From positions 1 through 63,223 of the forward strand of contig NZ_JAGGNU010000027.1 of the NCBI RefSeq assembly GCF_018614915.1: DNA of 63,223 nt, read 5' to 3'. This DNA comes from Variovorax paradoxus. GTDB taxonomy: Bacteria > Pseudomonadota > Gammaproteobacteria > Burkholderiales > Burkholderiaceae_C. The translations under genes and the position numbers were made by a program. Position 1 is the stretch's first letter. Each line of letters starts with the position of its first letter. Of the stretch, positions 34,606-42,965 are shown in pieces. The notes beneath the pieces were generated by a model. That model was not told the origin of the DNA. It saw nothing but the letters and a program-made list of their open reading frames with translations, and ran no database searches.

Positions 34606-35799
34606 CTATACCGAGCGCAGCGCTTCCGCCAGGCGGGTGACGCCGAGGGCGAGCCCGGCCTCGTCCTGGCTCGCGAAGGACAGCCTGAAGCACGCGGGAT
34701 CGGGCGCCTGCGCGAAGAATGCGGCGCCGGGCACGAACATCACGCGGCGCTCGATGGCCGACTTCAACCACTGCGTGCTGTCGACGCCGGGCAGGCGCGC
34801 CCACACGAACATGCCGCCGCCCGGTTCGGTGAAGCGGATGCGCTCGCCCAGGTGCTCCCTGAGCGCGCGCACCAGGGCTTGCGCGCGGGCGGCATAGGCC
34901 CGCCTCAGCTGCGGCAGATGTTCGAGGAACAGGCCCTGCTTCAGGTATGCGGCTGCCGCGGCCTGCGTGAGCGTGGATGCGTGCATGTCGTCGGTCTGTT
35001 TGGCCAGCACGCAGGCGCGGCGCACATCCGCGGGACCCAGCATCCAGCCCAGCCGCAGGCCCGGCGCCAGCGTCTTCGACAGGCTGGACAGATAGATGAC
35101 CATCCGCTCGGCGCCATCGACGGCTTGGCGCAGCCCATAGAGCGACGGCGGCGGCGCCTGGTCGAAATACAGCTCGCCGTAGGGATCATCCTCGACGACG
35201 AGGCAGCGATGACGCACCGCCAGCGCCAGCAGTGCGCGCCGCCGGGCTTCGCCCAGGGTTCGGCCGCTCGGATTGCCGAAGCTCGGCACGATGTAGAGCA
35301 GCTTGGGCTTGAGGCGGAGCAGCGCCGCCTCGAAGGCGTCGATCACCAGGCCTTCGTCGTCGGTGGCGATCTGATGGATGGAGGCACCCGCGAAACGGAA
35401 GGCGGAGAGCGCCGCCGGATAGGTGGGCGCCTCGACCAGCACCCGCTCGCCCGGGCTCAGCAGGGTCCGGGCCAGAAGGTCGATGCCCTGCTGGGAGCCG
35501 CTCAGCGTCAGCACATCGGCAGGCTCGACCGCCATGTCGCGCGCGCTCGACAGCCGTGCGAGCTCCACGCGCAGCGCCATGGCGCCCTCGGTGCCGCCAT
35601 ATTCGAGCGCCCGGCCGAACTCGGCAGACGCGAACCGGCTGAAGATTTGCTGCAGCCCGCCCGCATCCATCAGCTCCGGCGCCGGATAGCCGCCGGCCAA
35701 GGAGATCATGCCCGGCAGCTCCGAGAATTGCTTGAGCTCACGAATCGGCGAGCCCGGCGCGCTGGCGTAGCGTTCGTTGACAAAGGAATACGTGCGCAT
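34606..35799 (-). CDS. PLP-dependent aminotransferase, class I/II (2-aminoadipate/MocR-core type)
   Basis: The product is 397 residues and full length. The PLP lysine is K242 (LSSLSKTLAPGLRLGW). GGYPAPELM, SGSQQGIDLLARTLL and EDDPYGELYFD are typical of the LysN/2-aminoadipate transaminase branch. It transfers amino groups between an amino acid and a 2-oxo acid; substrate is not certain. Lrp downstream and a saccharopine-dehydrogenase-like gene nearby hint at lysine or aminoadipate metabolism. It diverges from the LysR gene with 74 bases between. Confidence 0.88.
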   Translation of the reverse strand: MRTYSFVNERYASAPGSPIRELKQFSELPGMISLAGGYPAPELMDAGGLQQIFSRFASAEFGRALEYGGTEGAMALRVELARLSSARDMAVEPADVLTLSGSQQGIDLLARTLLSPGERVLVEAPTYPAALSAFRFAGASIHQIATDDEGLVIDAFEAALLRLKPKLLYIVPSFGNPSGRTLGEARRRALLALAVRHRCLVVEDDPYGELYFDQAPPPSLYGLRQAVDGAERMVIYLSSLSKTLAPGLRLGWMLGPADVRRACVLAKQTDDMHASTLTQAAAAAYLKQGLFLEHLPQLRRAYAARAQALVRALREHLGERIRFTEPGGGMFVWARLPGVDSTQWLKSAIERRVMFVPGAAFFAQAPDPACFRLSFASQDEAGLALGVTRLAEALRSV

Positions 35800-35873
35800 G
35801 ATTTCCCCGCACTATGGCCGCGAACGGCCTCATCGGATAGCGATAAGTTGTCAAGATTTGATGTCAAAATGGA

Positions 35874-36908
35874 ATGAACAAGAGCGTGTCTCGGACCTCT
35901 CTTCCTGGAGATCCATTGGCCGCTTGTTGCGATTTCGTCAATATGTTCAGACGCGAATTCCTTCCTCCCGTGGGCCAGCTCATGGCCTTCGAAAGTGCCG
36001 CGCGCCATGGCAGCGTGTCGCGCGCCGCCGCGGAGCTCCATCTGACGCAAAGCGCGATCTCGCGCCAGATCAAGCAGCTGGAGGACCGGATCGGCACAGC
36101 GCTTTTCCATCGCGTGCGCCAGCGCGTGGTGCTGACCGAGGCGGGGCGCGTCTACGCGACGGAGCTGCGGGCCGGGCTCGAATCCCTGGCCACTGCCACG
36201 CAGCGCGCCATGACGCTGGGCGGCGTCGGCGACGTGCTCAACCTGGCGGTGTTGCCGATGTTCGCGACGCGCTGGCTGATCCCGCGGATGAAGCGCTTCG
36301 CCGCGCTGCATTCGGGCGTGACGGTCAACTTCGCGTCGCGCACGGAGCCCTTCGACTTCGCTCGCGAGCCCTTCGATGCGGCCATCCATTTCGGCGCGGC
36401 CTTCTGGCCAGGGGCTTCCTGCGACTACCTGCTCGGCGAGAGTGTGGTGCCGGTGTGCAGCCCCGAGTTCAAGCGCCGCCATCGAATCCAGCATAAGGAG
36501 GACCTCGCCGGGCTGTGCCTGCTGCAGCAATCCTCGCGTCCCATGCAATGGGCCGAATGGTTCGAGCAGGTGAAGATGGCTGCGCCGCACGCGATGCGCG
36601 GTCCTCGCTATGAGCAGTTCTCCATGCTCGCGCAGGCCGCGGCCAGTGGGCACGGGCTGGCCCTGGTACCGCGCTTCCTGGTCGAGGAGGAAATCGCGGC
36701 CGGGCGCCTGGTGGTGCTGTTCCGGGAGGCGCTCATCACCCAGCGTGCCTACTACCTGGTGGTGCCCGAGACCGGCGGCAAGAACCGGTTGGTCCAGGCG
36801 TTCAGGGACTGGCTGGTGGGAGAGGCTTCCGCCGCCGCGTCGCCGACCTTGGCATCGGGGGCCGAGGACTTGAAGCGGCCGAGGAAGGCGCGTGTCGTGT
36901 CGGGGTAG
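35874..36908 (+). CDS. LysR-family transcriptional regulator (GcvA-like)
   Basis: The product is 344 residues, or 321 from the ATG at 35943, which better matches GcvA-type proteins (MFRREFLPPVGQLMAFESAA). The helix-turn-helix reads SVSRAAAELHLTQSAISRQI, and the effector domain follows with LNLAVLPMFATRWLIPRM. It diverges from the aminotransferase and probably regulates it. The last bases overlap an antisense remnant of an ABC ATPase, suggesting that the 3' end abuts a rearrangement. Confidence 0.88.
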   Translation: MNKSVSRTSLPGDPLAACCDFVNMFRREFLPPVGQLMAFESAARHGSVSRAAAELHLTQSAISRQIKQLEDRIGTALFHRVRQRVVLTEAGRVYATELRAGLESLATATQRAMTLGGVGDVLNLAVLPMFATRWLIPRMKRFAALHSGVTVNFASRTEPFDFAREPFDAAIHFGAAFWPGASCDYLLGESVVPVCSPEFKRRHRIQHKEDLAGLCLLQQSSRPMQWAEWFEQVKMAAPHAMRGPRYEQFSMLAQAAASGHGLALVPRFLVEEEIAAGRLVVLFREALITQRAYYLVVPETGGKNRLVQAFRDWLVGEASAAASPTLASGAEDLKRPRKARVVSG

Positions 36909-37018
36909 TAGTCGGCGCGCTCCAACAGGCCCACCTTCTTCAACAGCTCCCGCGCCGCCGCTTCAGCTTCGGCGTTGGGCGTCCTCAGCACGGTGACGGG
37001 GCCCTCCGGACAACGAGG
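36895..37018 (-). pseudogene. Fragment of an amino-acid ABC transporter ATPase
   Basis: About 38 residues read VTVLRTPNAEAEAAARELL then KKVGLLERADYYPD. This is the helical stretch just before the LSGGQ signature in GlnQ/AapP-type ATPases. Sequence after YYPD is unrelated and lies inside the LysR 3' end, and Walker A and B are absent. The fragment begins directly after the stop of the saccharopine-dehydrogenase-like gene. It is short, so the assignment rests on wording only. Confidence 0.45.
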
Positions 37019-38155
37019 TCAGGCGTGCACGGGCTCGCCGGCGCGCTCGTGCGCCGCGGGTGCGACGCCGAGGCTCCTGTAATAGTGGCCGACCTTGGTG
37101 GCCAGGAACTGCTCGAGCGGCACCTGCTCCTGCCCGACAAAGCCGGCTGGCGGCAGCTTGCCTTCCTGCAGCAGCTCGAACACGCCCACCACCCCGGCCG
37201 CAGTGGTCAGCTCGATCGCAGTGCGCTGCCGGCCGCGCAGCCCGGCGCCGAAGACGCGAGCGACGCGGGTCTCCTGCTCGAAGCGACCGCCGCGCAGGCC
37301 CGAGGCAGCGGCGAACAGGATGACCACGTCTTCGCGGCTGTGCGGCACCGCATGCTCAAGCACCTGGCGAAGAAGATCGCGGCGCTCGATCAGCCGCAGG
37401 TCATGAAGCAGGAAATCCATCGCATCGCGATGGCCCGGATAGCGAATGGTCTTGTAGTCCAGGTTGCGGACCTTGCCCTTGAGGGTCTCGCAAAGCGTTC
37501 CCAGTCCGCCGGAGGTGTTGAAGGCTTCGAAGGCCTCGGCATCCAGCGTGAAGGTCTCGTGTCCTTCGAGCGGCTGCACGGACACCAGCTGCCCGTTGAC
37601 GATCGCGTCGCAGGGATTGCAGTACTCGTTGATGACGCCGTCGATGCTCCAGGTGAAGTTGTAGCGCAGGCTGTTGGTGGCGTTGCGCGTCAATGCGCCG
37701 ACCCGCAGGCGCAGGTCGTAGAGCTCGTCGAATCGCCCGGCGAGCTGGCCGCCGAGCATGCCGATGACGCCGGGTGCCAGACCGCTCTGGGGCATCAGCA
37801 CCGAGCGCGCGCCGGCGGAGAGCTCGCGGATCGCGCGCGTGGCAGCCACGTCCTCAGTCAGGTCGAAGTAGTGCACGCCCCGTTTGGCGGCTTCGATGGC
37901 CACGCGTCGTGCGAGGTAGAACGGAAGCGCGTTGATCACCGCCGAATGCGCCGACAGCGCCGCACCGAGCTCCGCTTCGCTCTCGACATTCAATTCGATC
38001 CTGCGCACCAGCCGATCGCTCTCGGCGCTGCACCCCGGCTTCAGGTCGGCCAGGGTCACGGGAAGGCGGAGGAACTCCGCGATCATGTCCGCCACGGTGC
38101 TGCCGACCTTGCCGGCACCCAGGACCAGGACATTCCTGAACTGCATCTTCGACAT
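37019..38155 (-). CDS. Saccharopine dehydrogenase-like oxidoreductase
   Basis: The product is 378 residues with GGAGAAAAAC before the ATG. The NAD(P) Rossmann start is VLVLGAGKVGSTVADMIAE. The later AVINALPFYLARRVAIEAAK, HYFDLTED and MPQSGLAPGVIGMLGGQLA are standard in bacterial saccharopine dehydrogenase family proteins (Lys9-type). It may act in lysine/aminoadipate turnover, together with the nearby aminotransferase. The real reaction in bacteria is often unknown. Confidence 0.85.
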   Translation of the reverse strand: MSKMQFRNVLVLGAGKVGSTVADMIAEFLRLPVTLADLKPGCSAESDRLVRRIELNVESEAELGAALSAHSAVINALPFYLARRVAIEAAKRGVHYFDLTEDVAATRAIRELSAGARSVLMPQSGLAPGVIGMLGGQLAGRFDELYDLRLRVGALTRNATNSLRYNFTWSIDGVINEYCNPCDAIVNGQLVSVQPLEGHETFTLDAEAFEAFNTSGGLGTLCETLKGKVRNLDYKTIRYPGHRDAMDFLLHDLRLIERRDLLRQVLEHAVPHSREDVVILFAAASGLRGGRFEQETRVARVFGAGLRGRQRTAIELTTAAGVVGVFELLQEGKLPPAGFVGQEQVPLEQFLATKVGHYYRSLGVAPAAHERAGEPVHA

Positions 38156-38169
38156 GTTTTTCTCCGATC

Positions 38170-38184
38170 GGGCAAGGCTTGCCC
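38170..38184. promoter_or_regulatory. Palindrome in the 5' region of the saccharopine-dehydrogenase-like gene
   Basis: GGGCAAGGCTTGCCC has 7-base perfect arms around one base and lies 15 bases upstream of the start at 38155. It could be an operator or a short RNA stem ahead of the ribosome binding site. The rest of the intergenic stretch to about 38448 shows no gene. Confidence 0.35.
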
Positions 38185-38448
38185 CTTGAAAGAAATGTAG
38201 AAGTGAGCCGCGACGGTTGGTAGAGCGCAGATCGTCGAAAGAACGAGCGCCTTCGACGAAATGACGATAGGCCTCGTCGAGCTGTCATCCGGGCAGGGTC
38301 TCGATGCCCGTGAGCTCGTCGCCGTATCAGGCAGCCAGGGCGTTGGCTGCGCCGTGACAGCGGTCACGAGGACGTTCAAAATAGCGTTCGCCGCCCCCAA
38401 GGAGGAGCCGGCCCTACCGCCGGCACTGCGCGACATGCTGCGGCGTAC

Positions 38449-40809
38449 ATGCCGCGACGCCTATCGGAGTCGCTCGTGACGAACCCTAAGAACGACGAAA
38501 CCCTGTCGCGCCCGGCATATCAATCTTTGGAGCAGCAGGCGAAGGCCTCGCTGCGCGAGCACGCCGACCTGCTGAATCTCACGCACGACGCCATGTTCGT
38601 GCGCGACATGGAAGCAGCGATCAGGTATTGGAACCGGGGTGCCGAGGAAATGTATGGATGGACGGCTGAGGAGGCGCTCGGCCAGTCCGCGCCCGAGCTG
38701 CTGAAGACCATCTCCACCGTGCCGCTCGAAGAAATCGAGTTGCAGGTGCTCCGCACCGGACGCTGGGAAGGCGAGCTGGTGCATCACAGGCGAAACGGAA
38801 CACCGGTGGTCGTGGCGAGCCGCCTGGCATTGCAGCGGGACGAGCAGGGCGAGCCGGTGGCGATCCTCGCAACCAATACCGACATCACCGAGCACAAGCG
38901 CGCCGAGGAGGCCCGGCAGGATCTCGAGGAGCAATGGAGAGCCGCTTTCGAAGCGAATCCCACGATGTACTTCATCATCGGTGCGGCCGGCACCATCCTG
39001 TCGGTGAATCCCGTCGGCGCCGAGCAGTTGGGTTGGCGCGTGAGCCAACTGATCGGCCAGCCGGTGCTGAACGTGTTCTACGAAGCCGATCGGGCGTTTG
39101 TCCAGGGAAACGCCGACCAGGCTTTCCGGCATCCGGGGCGCGTGATGCGCTGGCAGGCGCGCAAGGTCCGCAAGGACGGCACGGTGCTGTGGGTCCGGGA
39201 GTCGGCAAACGCGGTCGTGCTGACGGGCGGGCCGGTGCTGCTCGTGGCGTGCGAGGACATCACCGAGCGCAAGCACGCCGAGGAGGCGTTGCGCGAGAGC
39301 GAGGAGCGCTTTCGCACGCTAGTGAAGTTCTCTTTCGACGTGTACTGGGAGAGCGACGCCCAGCATCGCTTCACGCGGCAGGAGTATTCCGCCCGGTTCG
39401 ACCGCGCACCGTCGCCGGGCTCGGAGATCGGCAAGACGCGATGGGAAGTGCCCTCCCTGGAGCCGGACGAGGAGGCTTGGCGCCAGCACCGCGCAACGCT
39501 CGATGCCCATGTCCCGTTTCGCGACTTCGAGCTCGCCCGGGCCACGTCCGACGGCGGCATACGCCATGTGTCGGTATCCGGGCTGCCGATGTTCGACGAG
39601 TCGGGGCGCTTCACGGGCTACCGGGGCGTTGGGCGGGACATCACCGAGCGCAAGCGGGCCGAGTACTTGACGCGGCAGGTGTTCGAGAGCGCCTCCGATG
39701 GCGTGGCGGTGATCGGACGGGATTACCGCTATCAAAGGGTCAATGCAGTCTACGAGCGCAATTGGAGGATGCCAGCCAAGAGGATCGTCGGCATGCATGT
39801 CGCTGATCTCATCGGAACCGACTTCTTCGAGCGCACCGTGAAGCCGGGTCTCGACCGCTGTCTCGCCGGAGAGCAGTCCACGTTCGCAGAATGGTTCACG
39901 ACCGAACTGGGGCGCTTCTACGTGTCGGCGTCCTTCTCGCCGCTGCGGCTCGATTCGGAGCGCGTGGAGGCAGCACTTGTGATCACGCGCGATCTCACGG
40001 ACCACGTCCTCGCGTCGGAAGCCCTGCGCGAGGCACAGTCGGCGCTTGCGCGAGTGAACCGGGTGACCACGCTCGGCGTGCTCGCGGCCTCGATCGCGCA
40101 CGAGGTCAACCAGCCGCTCGGGGCCATGGTCGCGAGCGCCGGGTCCTGCGCGCGCTGGCTCGCGGCACAGCCGCCCGAGCTCGCAAAGGCACAGCGCTCG
40201 CTCGAGCGCATCGCCAGGGACGGCAAGCGCGCAAGCGAAGTCATCGACCGCATCCGCGCCCTGGTCATGCGCCAGCCGCCGCGGCGCGACCGCGTCGATG
40301 TCACCCAGGCCATCCTCGACGCGATTGCGCTCACCCGCGACCAGATGCGCCGCAACGACATTGCGCTCGAGAAGACGCTTGCCGACCGCCTGCCGCCCGT
40401 GTGGGGCGACAGGGTGCAGCTCCAGCAGGTGATCATCAATCTGATCGTCAACGCCATCGAGGCGATGAGCGCCGCCCGGCCGCCCGAAGGCGCTCGCACC
40501 GCAGCCGAAGGCGAAGGCACTCCAATGAGCGCGCCGGGCAGTCGCCCGCGACAGCTGGTCATCGGCGCGAGCGAGGCGGAGGGCAGCGTGTGCATCGAGG
40601 TGCGCGACACCGGCCCCGGCGTCGCACCCGAGATCGCGGACAAGCTCTTCGAGCCCTTCCATACCTCCAAGGCGCAGGGCATCGGCATGGGGCTTTCGAT
40701 CAGCCGGTCGATCATCGAGGCCCACGGCGGCCAGCTCTGGACCGCGCCGAACTTGCCGCACGGCGCCGTGTTCCGGTTTTCGCTGCCGATCGGAGAACGG
40801 GAGCCGTAA
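38449..40809 (+). CDS. Soluble PAS-domain sensor histidine kinase
   Basis: The product is 786 residues; a GTG at 38476 with CGGAG upstream is an alternative start. Four PAS domains lie at about 35-155, 160-280, 290-400 and 405-525, three ending in DITE(H/R)K. The kinase core has the phospho-acceptor H551 (ASIAHEVNQPLGAM), N box (QVIINLIVNAIEAM) and G boxes (DTGPGVAPEIADKLFEPF; GIGMGLSISRSI). No membrane helix is seen, so it senses a cytoplasmic signal such as redox or a small ligand. Its stop overlaps the next gene's ATG by one base, so the FixJ-type regulator is its partner. Confidence 0.9.
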   Translation: MPRRLSESLVTNPKNDETLSRPAYQSLEQQAKASLREHADLLNLTHDAMFVRDMEAAIRYWNRGAEEMYGWTAEEALGQSAPELLKTISTVPLEEIELQVLRTGRWEGELVHHRRNGTPVVVASRLALQRDEQGEPVAILATNTDITEHKRAEEARQDLEEQWRAAFEANPTMYFIIGAAGTILSVNPVGAEQLGWRVSQLIGQPVLNVFYEADRAFVQGNADQAFRHPGRVMRWQARKVRKDGTVLWVRESANAVVLTGGPVLLVACEDITERKHAEEALRESEERFRTLVKFSFDVYWESDAQHRFTRQEYSARFDRAPSPGSEIGKTRWEVPSLEPDEEAWRQHRATLDAHVPFRDFELARATSDGGIRHVSVSGLPMFDESGRFTGYRGVGRDITERKRAEYLTRQVFESASDGVAVIGRDYRYQRVNAVYERNWRMPAKRIVGMHVADLIGTDFFERTVKPGLDRCLAGEQSTFAEWFTTELGRFYVSASFSPLRLDSERVEAALVITRDLTDHVLASEALREAQSALARVNRVTTLGVLAASIAHEVNQPLGAMVASAGSCARWLAAQPPELAKAQRSLERIARDGKRASEVIDRIRALVMRQPPRRDRVDVTQAILDAIALTRDQMRRNDIALEKTLADRLPPVWGDRVQLQQVIINLIVNAIEAMSAARPPEGARTAAEGEGTPMSAPGSRPRQLVIGASEAEGSVCIEVRDTGPGVAPEIADKLFEPFHTSKAQGIGMGLSISRSIIEAHGGQLWTAPNLPHGAVFRFSLPIGEREP

Positions 40810-41435
40810 TGGCAACCGAGCGGCCCGTCGTCTTCGTGGTCGACGACGACCCGGCCATGCGCGAGGCGCTTCAGGATCTCCTCGCCTCCGTCGGCATGGA
40901 CGTGCGCCTTTTCGCCGCGACGCAGGACTTCATGCAGGCGCAGCGCCCGGACGCGCCCGGCTGCCTGGTGCTCGACGTGCGGCTGCCGGGCGCAAGCGGA
41001 CTGAGCTTCCAGGAAGAACTCCCGCGCGCGGGCGTCGATCTGCCGGTGATCTTCATCACCGGGCACGGCGACATTCCGATGACGGTGCGCGCCATGAAGG
41101 CCGGCGCGGTCGAGTTCCTGAGCAAGCCCTTCCGCGACCAGGAGCTTCTCGATGCGATCGATGCAGCGGTCGAGCGGCACCGCGCGCAGCGCCGCCAGAC
41201 GGCGCTCGTCGCGGAGTTCCGGCAACGCTTCGCCGTGCTCACCCAGCGCGAGCGCGAAGTCCTGACGCTGGTGAGCGCCGGGCGCGTCAACAAGCAGATT
41301 GCGGCCGAGCTGGGCATCAGCGAGGCCACCGTCAAGGTCCACCGCGGGCAGATCATGCGCAAGATGCAGGCGAAATCGCTGGCGCAGCTCGTGCGCATCG
41401 CGGACACGCTCGGCCTCTCCAGCCCGAGGCCTTAG
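40809..41435 (+). CDS. FixJ/LuxR-type response regulator
   Basis: The product is 208 residues. The receiver domain has DDD at 12-14, the phospho-acceptor D56 (CLVLDVRLPG) and the lysine in FLSKPF. A LuxR-type helix-turn-helix follows (LTQREREVLTLVSAGRVNKQ, then IAAELGISEATVKVHRGQIM). Phosphorylation by the adjacent PAS kinase would activate transcription. Translation is coupled through TAATG. Confidence 0.93.
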   Translation: MATERPVVFVVDDDPAMREALQDLLASVGMDVRLFAATQDFMQAQRPDAPGCLVLDVRLPGASGLSFQEELPRAGVDLPVIFITGHGDIPMTVRAMKAGAVEFLSKPFRDQELLDAIDAAVERHRAQRRQTALVAEFRQRFAVLTQREREVLTLVSAGRVNKQIAAELGISEATVKVHRGQIMRKMQAKSLAQLVRIADTLGLSSPRP

Positions 41436-41438
41436 GCG

Positions 41439-41460
41439 GCAAGGGGACCCGCCCCCTTGC
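41439..41460 (+). terminator. Hairpin after the response regulator
   Basis: GCAAGGGG (41439-41446) and CCCCTTGC (41453-41460) form a perfect 8-bp stem with a 6-base loop four bases after the stop codon. There is no T-run, so it may end transcription weakly or protect the mRNA. Confidence 0.4.
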
Positions 41461-41579
41461 ATTGCGTCGACTGGCCCTAAACCAAAGTCGTAGGTCGCGC
41501 GACACACGTGCAATGGTCTTGCGCGCGCAATCGGCCTAGTCTTGCGTAAGGCTCAAGAAGACCAGCAAGGAAATCCAAA

Positions 41580-41960
41580 GTGCGAAACCACCCTACCGTA
41601 GCGATCGTGGACGACGATGAATCGGTCCGAGACACCACGAAGGACCTGCTCGACTCCGCCGGCGTGTCCGCCGCCACCTTCGACTCGGCCGAGAGCTTCC
41701 TGCAATCGAAGAGCACGTGCGCCATCCGATGCCTCGTCGCCGACATGCGCATGCCGGGGATGACCGGGCTCGAGCTGCACGGCCACCTGGCCGCCGCCGG
41801 CACCCCGATTCCAACGGTACTCATCACCGCCTACCCCGACGAACGGGCGATCGAGCGCGCCCTGAAGGCGGGCGTGATCTGCTTTCTCGCAAAGCCCTTC
41901 AGCGCGGAAGACCTCCTCGCCTGCATCGAGACCGCCCTGCGCGCACGCGATCCTGCGTGA
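41580..41960 (+). CDS. Single-domain response regulator
   Basis: The product is 126 residues, starting at GTG with AAGGAAATCCAAA upstream. It is a receiver domain only: VDDDESVRD acidic pocket, phospho-acceptor D55 (LVADMRMPG) and lysine in FLAKPF. There is no output domain, so it may relay phosphate or compete with the FixJ-type regulator for the PAS kinase. A 144-base spacer with a hairpin separates it from the two-component pair. Confidence 0.9.
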   Translation: MRNHPTVAIVDDDESVRDTTKDLLDSAGVSAATFDSAESFLQSKSTCAIRCLVADMRMPGMTGLELHGHLAAAGTPIPTVLITAYPDERAIERALKAGVICFLAKPFSAEDLLACIETALRARDPA

Positions 41961-42019
41961 GGCGCACGACCCTGCTTCCTGGAACTGCTTCATCGAATCG
42001 AACCCACGAGGACACCGCC

Positions 42020-42247
42020 ATGCACGCCGCCCGCCACTCATCCGCCGCACAGTCGCCCTTCGAGCTGCGCTTTCCCTCGCTCAGCGGCACGGGCCGGGCC
42101 CTGTCATTTCCCTGCGATTCCAGCGGCTCGGTGCACATGGACAGCTTGAGCGAGCGCGCGCGGAACAACTACCTTCTTGCGCGCGCGTTGATGGGCCGGG
42201 ACTACGGGTGGCCCAGCGTGCTGGCCTCCTGCCAAGTGCAGACCTGA
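42020..42247 (+). CDS. Small conserved hypothetical protein
   Basis: The product is 75 residues. ELRFPSLSGTGRALSFPCDS and MDSLSERARNNYLLARALMG are wording I recall from short uncharacterised proteins common in Burkholderiales. No catalytic or membrane feature is visible. GAGGACACCGCC precedes the ATG. It lies 13 bases before the enoyl-CoA hydratase gene. Function is unknown. Confidence 0.6.
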   Translation: MHAARHSSAAQSPFELRFPSLSGTGRALSFPCDSSGSVHMDSLSERARNNYLLARALMGRDYGWPSVLASCQVQT

Positions 42248-42260
42248 AGCGCAGACTGAG

Positions 42261-42908
42261 ATGCAACCGCTGAAAAACCTCCTCTATGAAAAGAGGGCGG
42301 GGATCGCCTACGTCACGATCAATCGCCCCCAGGCGATGAACGCGCTGAGCCACACGGCGCTCGACGAGCTGAGATCGGTGATGGAGGACGCGCGAGGGGA
42401 TCCCGTCGTCCATGGCGTGATCGTGACCGGCGCGGGCGACAAGGCCTTCGTCACGGGGGCCGACATCACCGAGATCGCGTCGAACTCCGCCATCGATGCG
42501 CAAGCGTTCACGCGCATCGGACGGCTTGCCTTCGACCTGATCGAGCGCCTCGGCAAGCCGGTGATCGCGGCCGTGAATGGCTTCGCGTCGGGCGAAGGGT
42601 GCGAACTGGCGATGGCTTGCACCCTGCGTCTTGCAACCGCGGATGCGAGATTCGGCGGGCCGGAAGCGAAGTGTTTCGTTCGCGGCTTCGGCGGGATGCA
42701 GCGCCTCCTGCGTCTCGTCGGCAAGGGCCGTGCGCTGCAGCTCATTCTCACGGCGGACACGATCGACGCGACAGAAGCGCACCGGAACGGGCTGGTCGAC
42801 GAGATAGTCGATGCAGACCAGCTCATCCCCCGTGCGGAAACGATCCTCGGCCAAATGGGGGCTGAACACTTCGATCGCCATGGCGCCGATCGCCGCGCCG
42901 TCGGCTGA
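42261..42908 (+). CDS. Enoyl-CoA hydratase/isomerase, C-terminally truncated
   Basis: The product is 215 residues against the usual 255-260. The crotonase core is visible: oxyanion segment GADITEIAS and FASGEGCELAMACTLRLA and FGGPEAK, holding both expected glutamates. Two signs of decay appear. The loop that normally reads LGLIPGFGGTQ is KCFVRGFGGMQ here, and after AETILGQ the protein ends in unrelated HFDRHGADRRAVG instead of the last helices. It is probably inactive or partly active. Family role: hydration of 2-enoyl-CoA in acyl-CoA breakdown. Confidence 0.75.
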   Translation: MQPLKNLLYEKRAGIAYVTINRPQAMNALSHTALDELRSVMEDARGDPVVHGVIVTGAGDKAFVTGADITEIASNSAIDAQAFTRIGRLAFDLIERLGKPVIAAVNGFASGEGCELAMACTLRLATADARFGGPEAKCFVRGFGGMQRLLRLVGKGRALQLILTADTIDATEAHRNGLVDEIVDADQLIPRAETILGQMGAEHFDRHGADRRAVG

Positions 42909-42965
42909 CACGCCACGATCAAGCTCGATGTGACCCGCGCCAGCGCTTGCGCGCAGCGCTGATCT

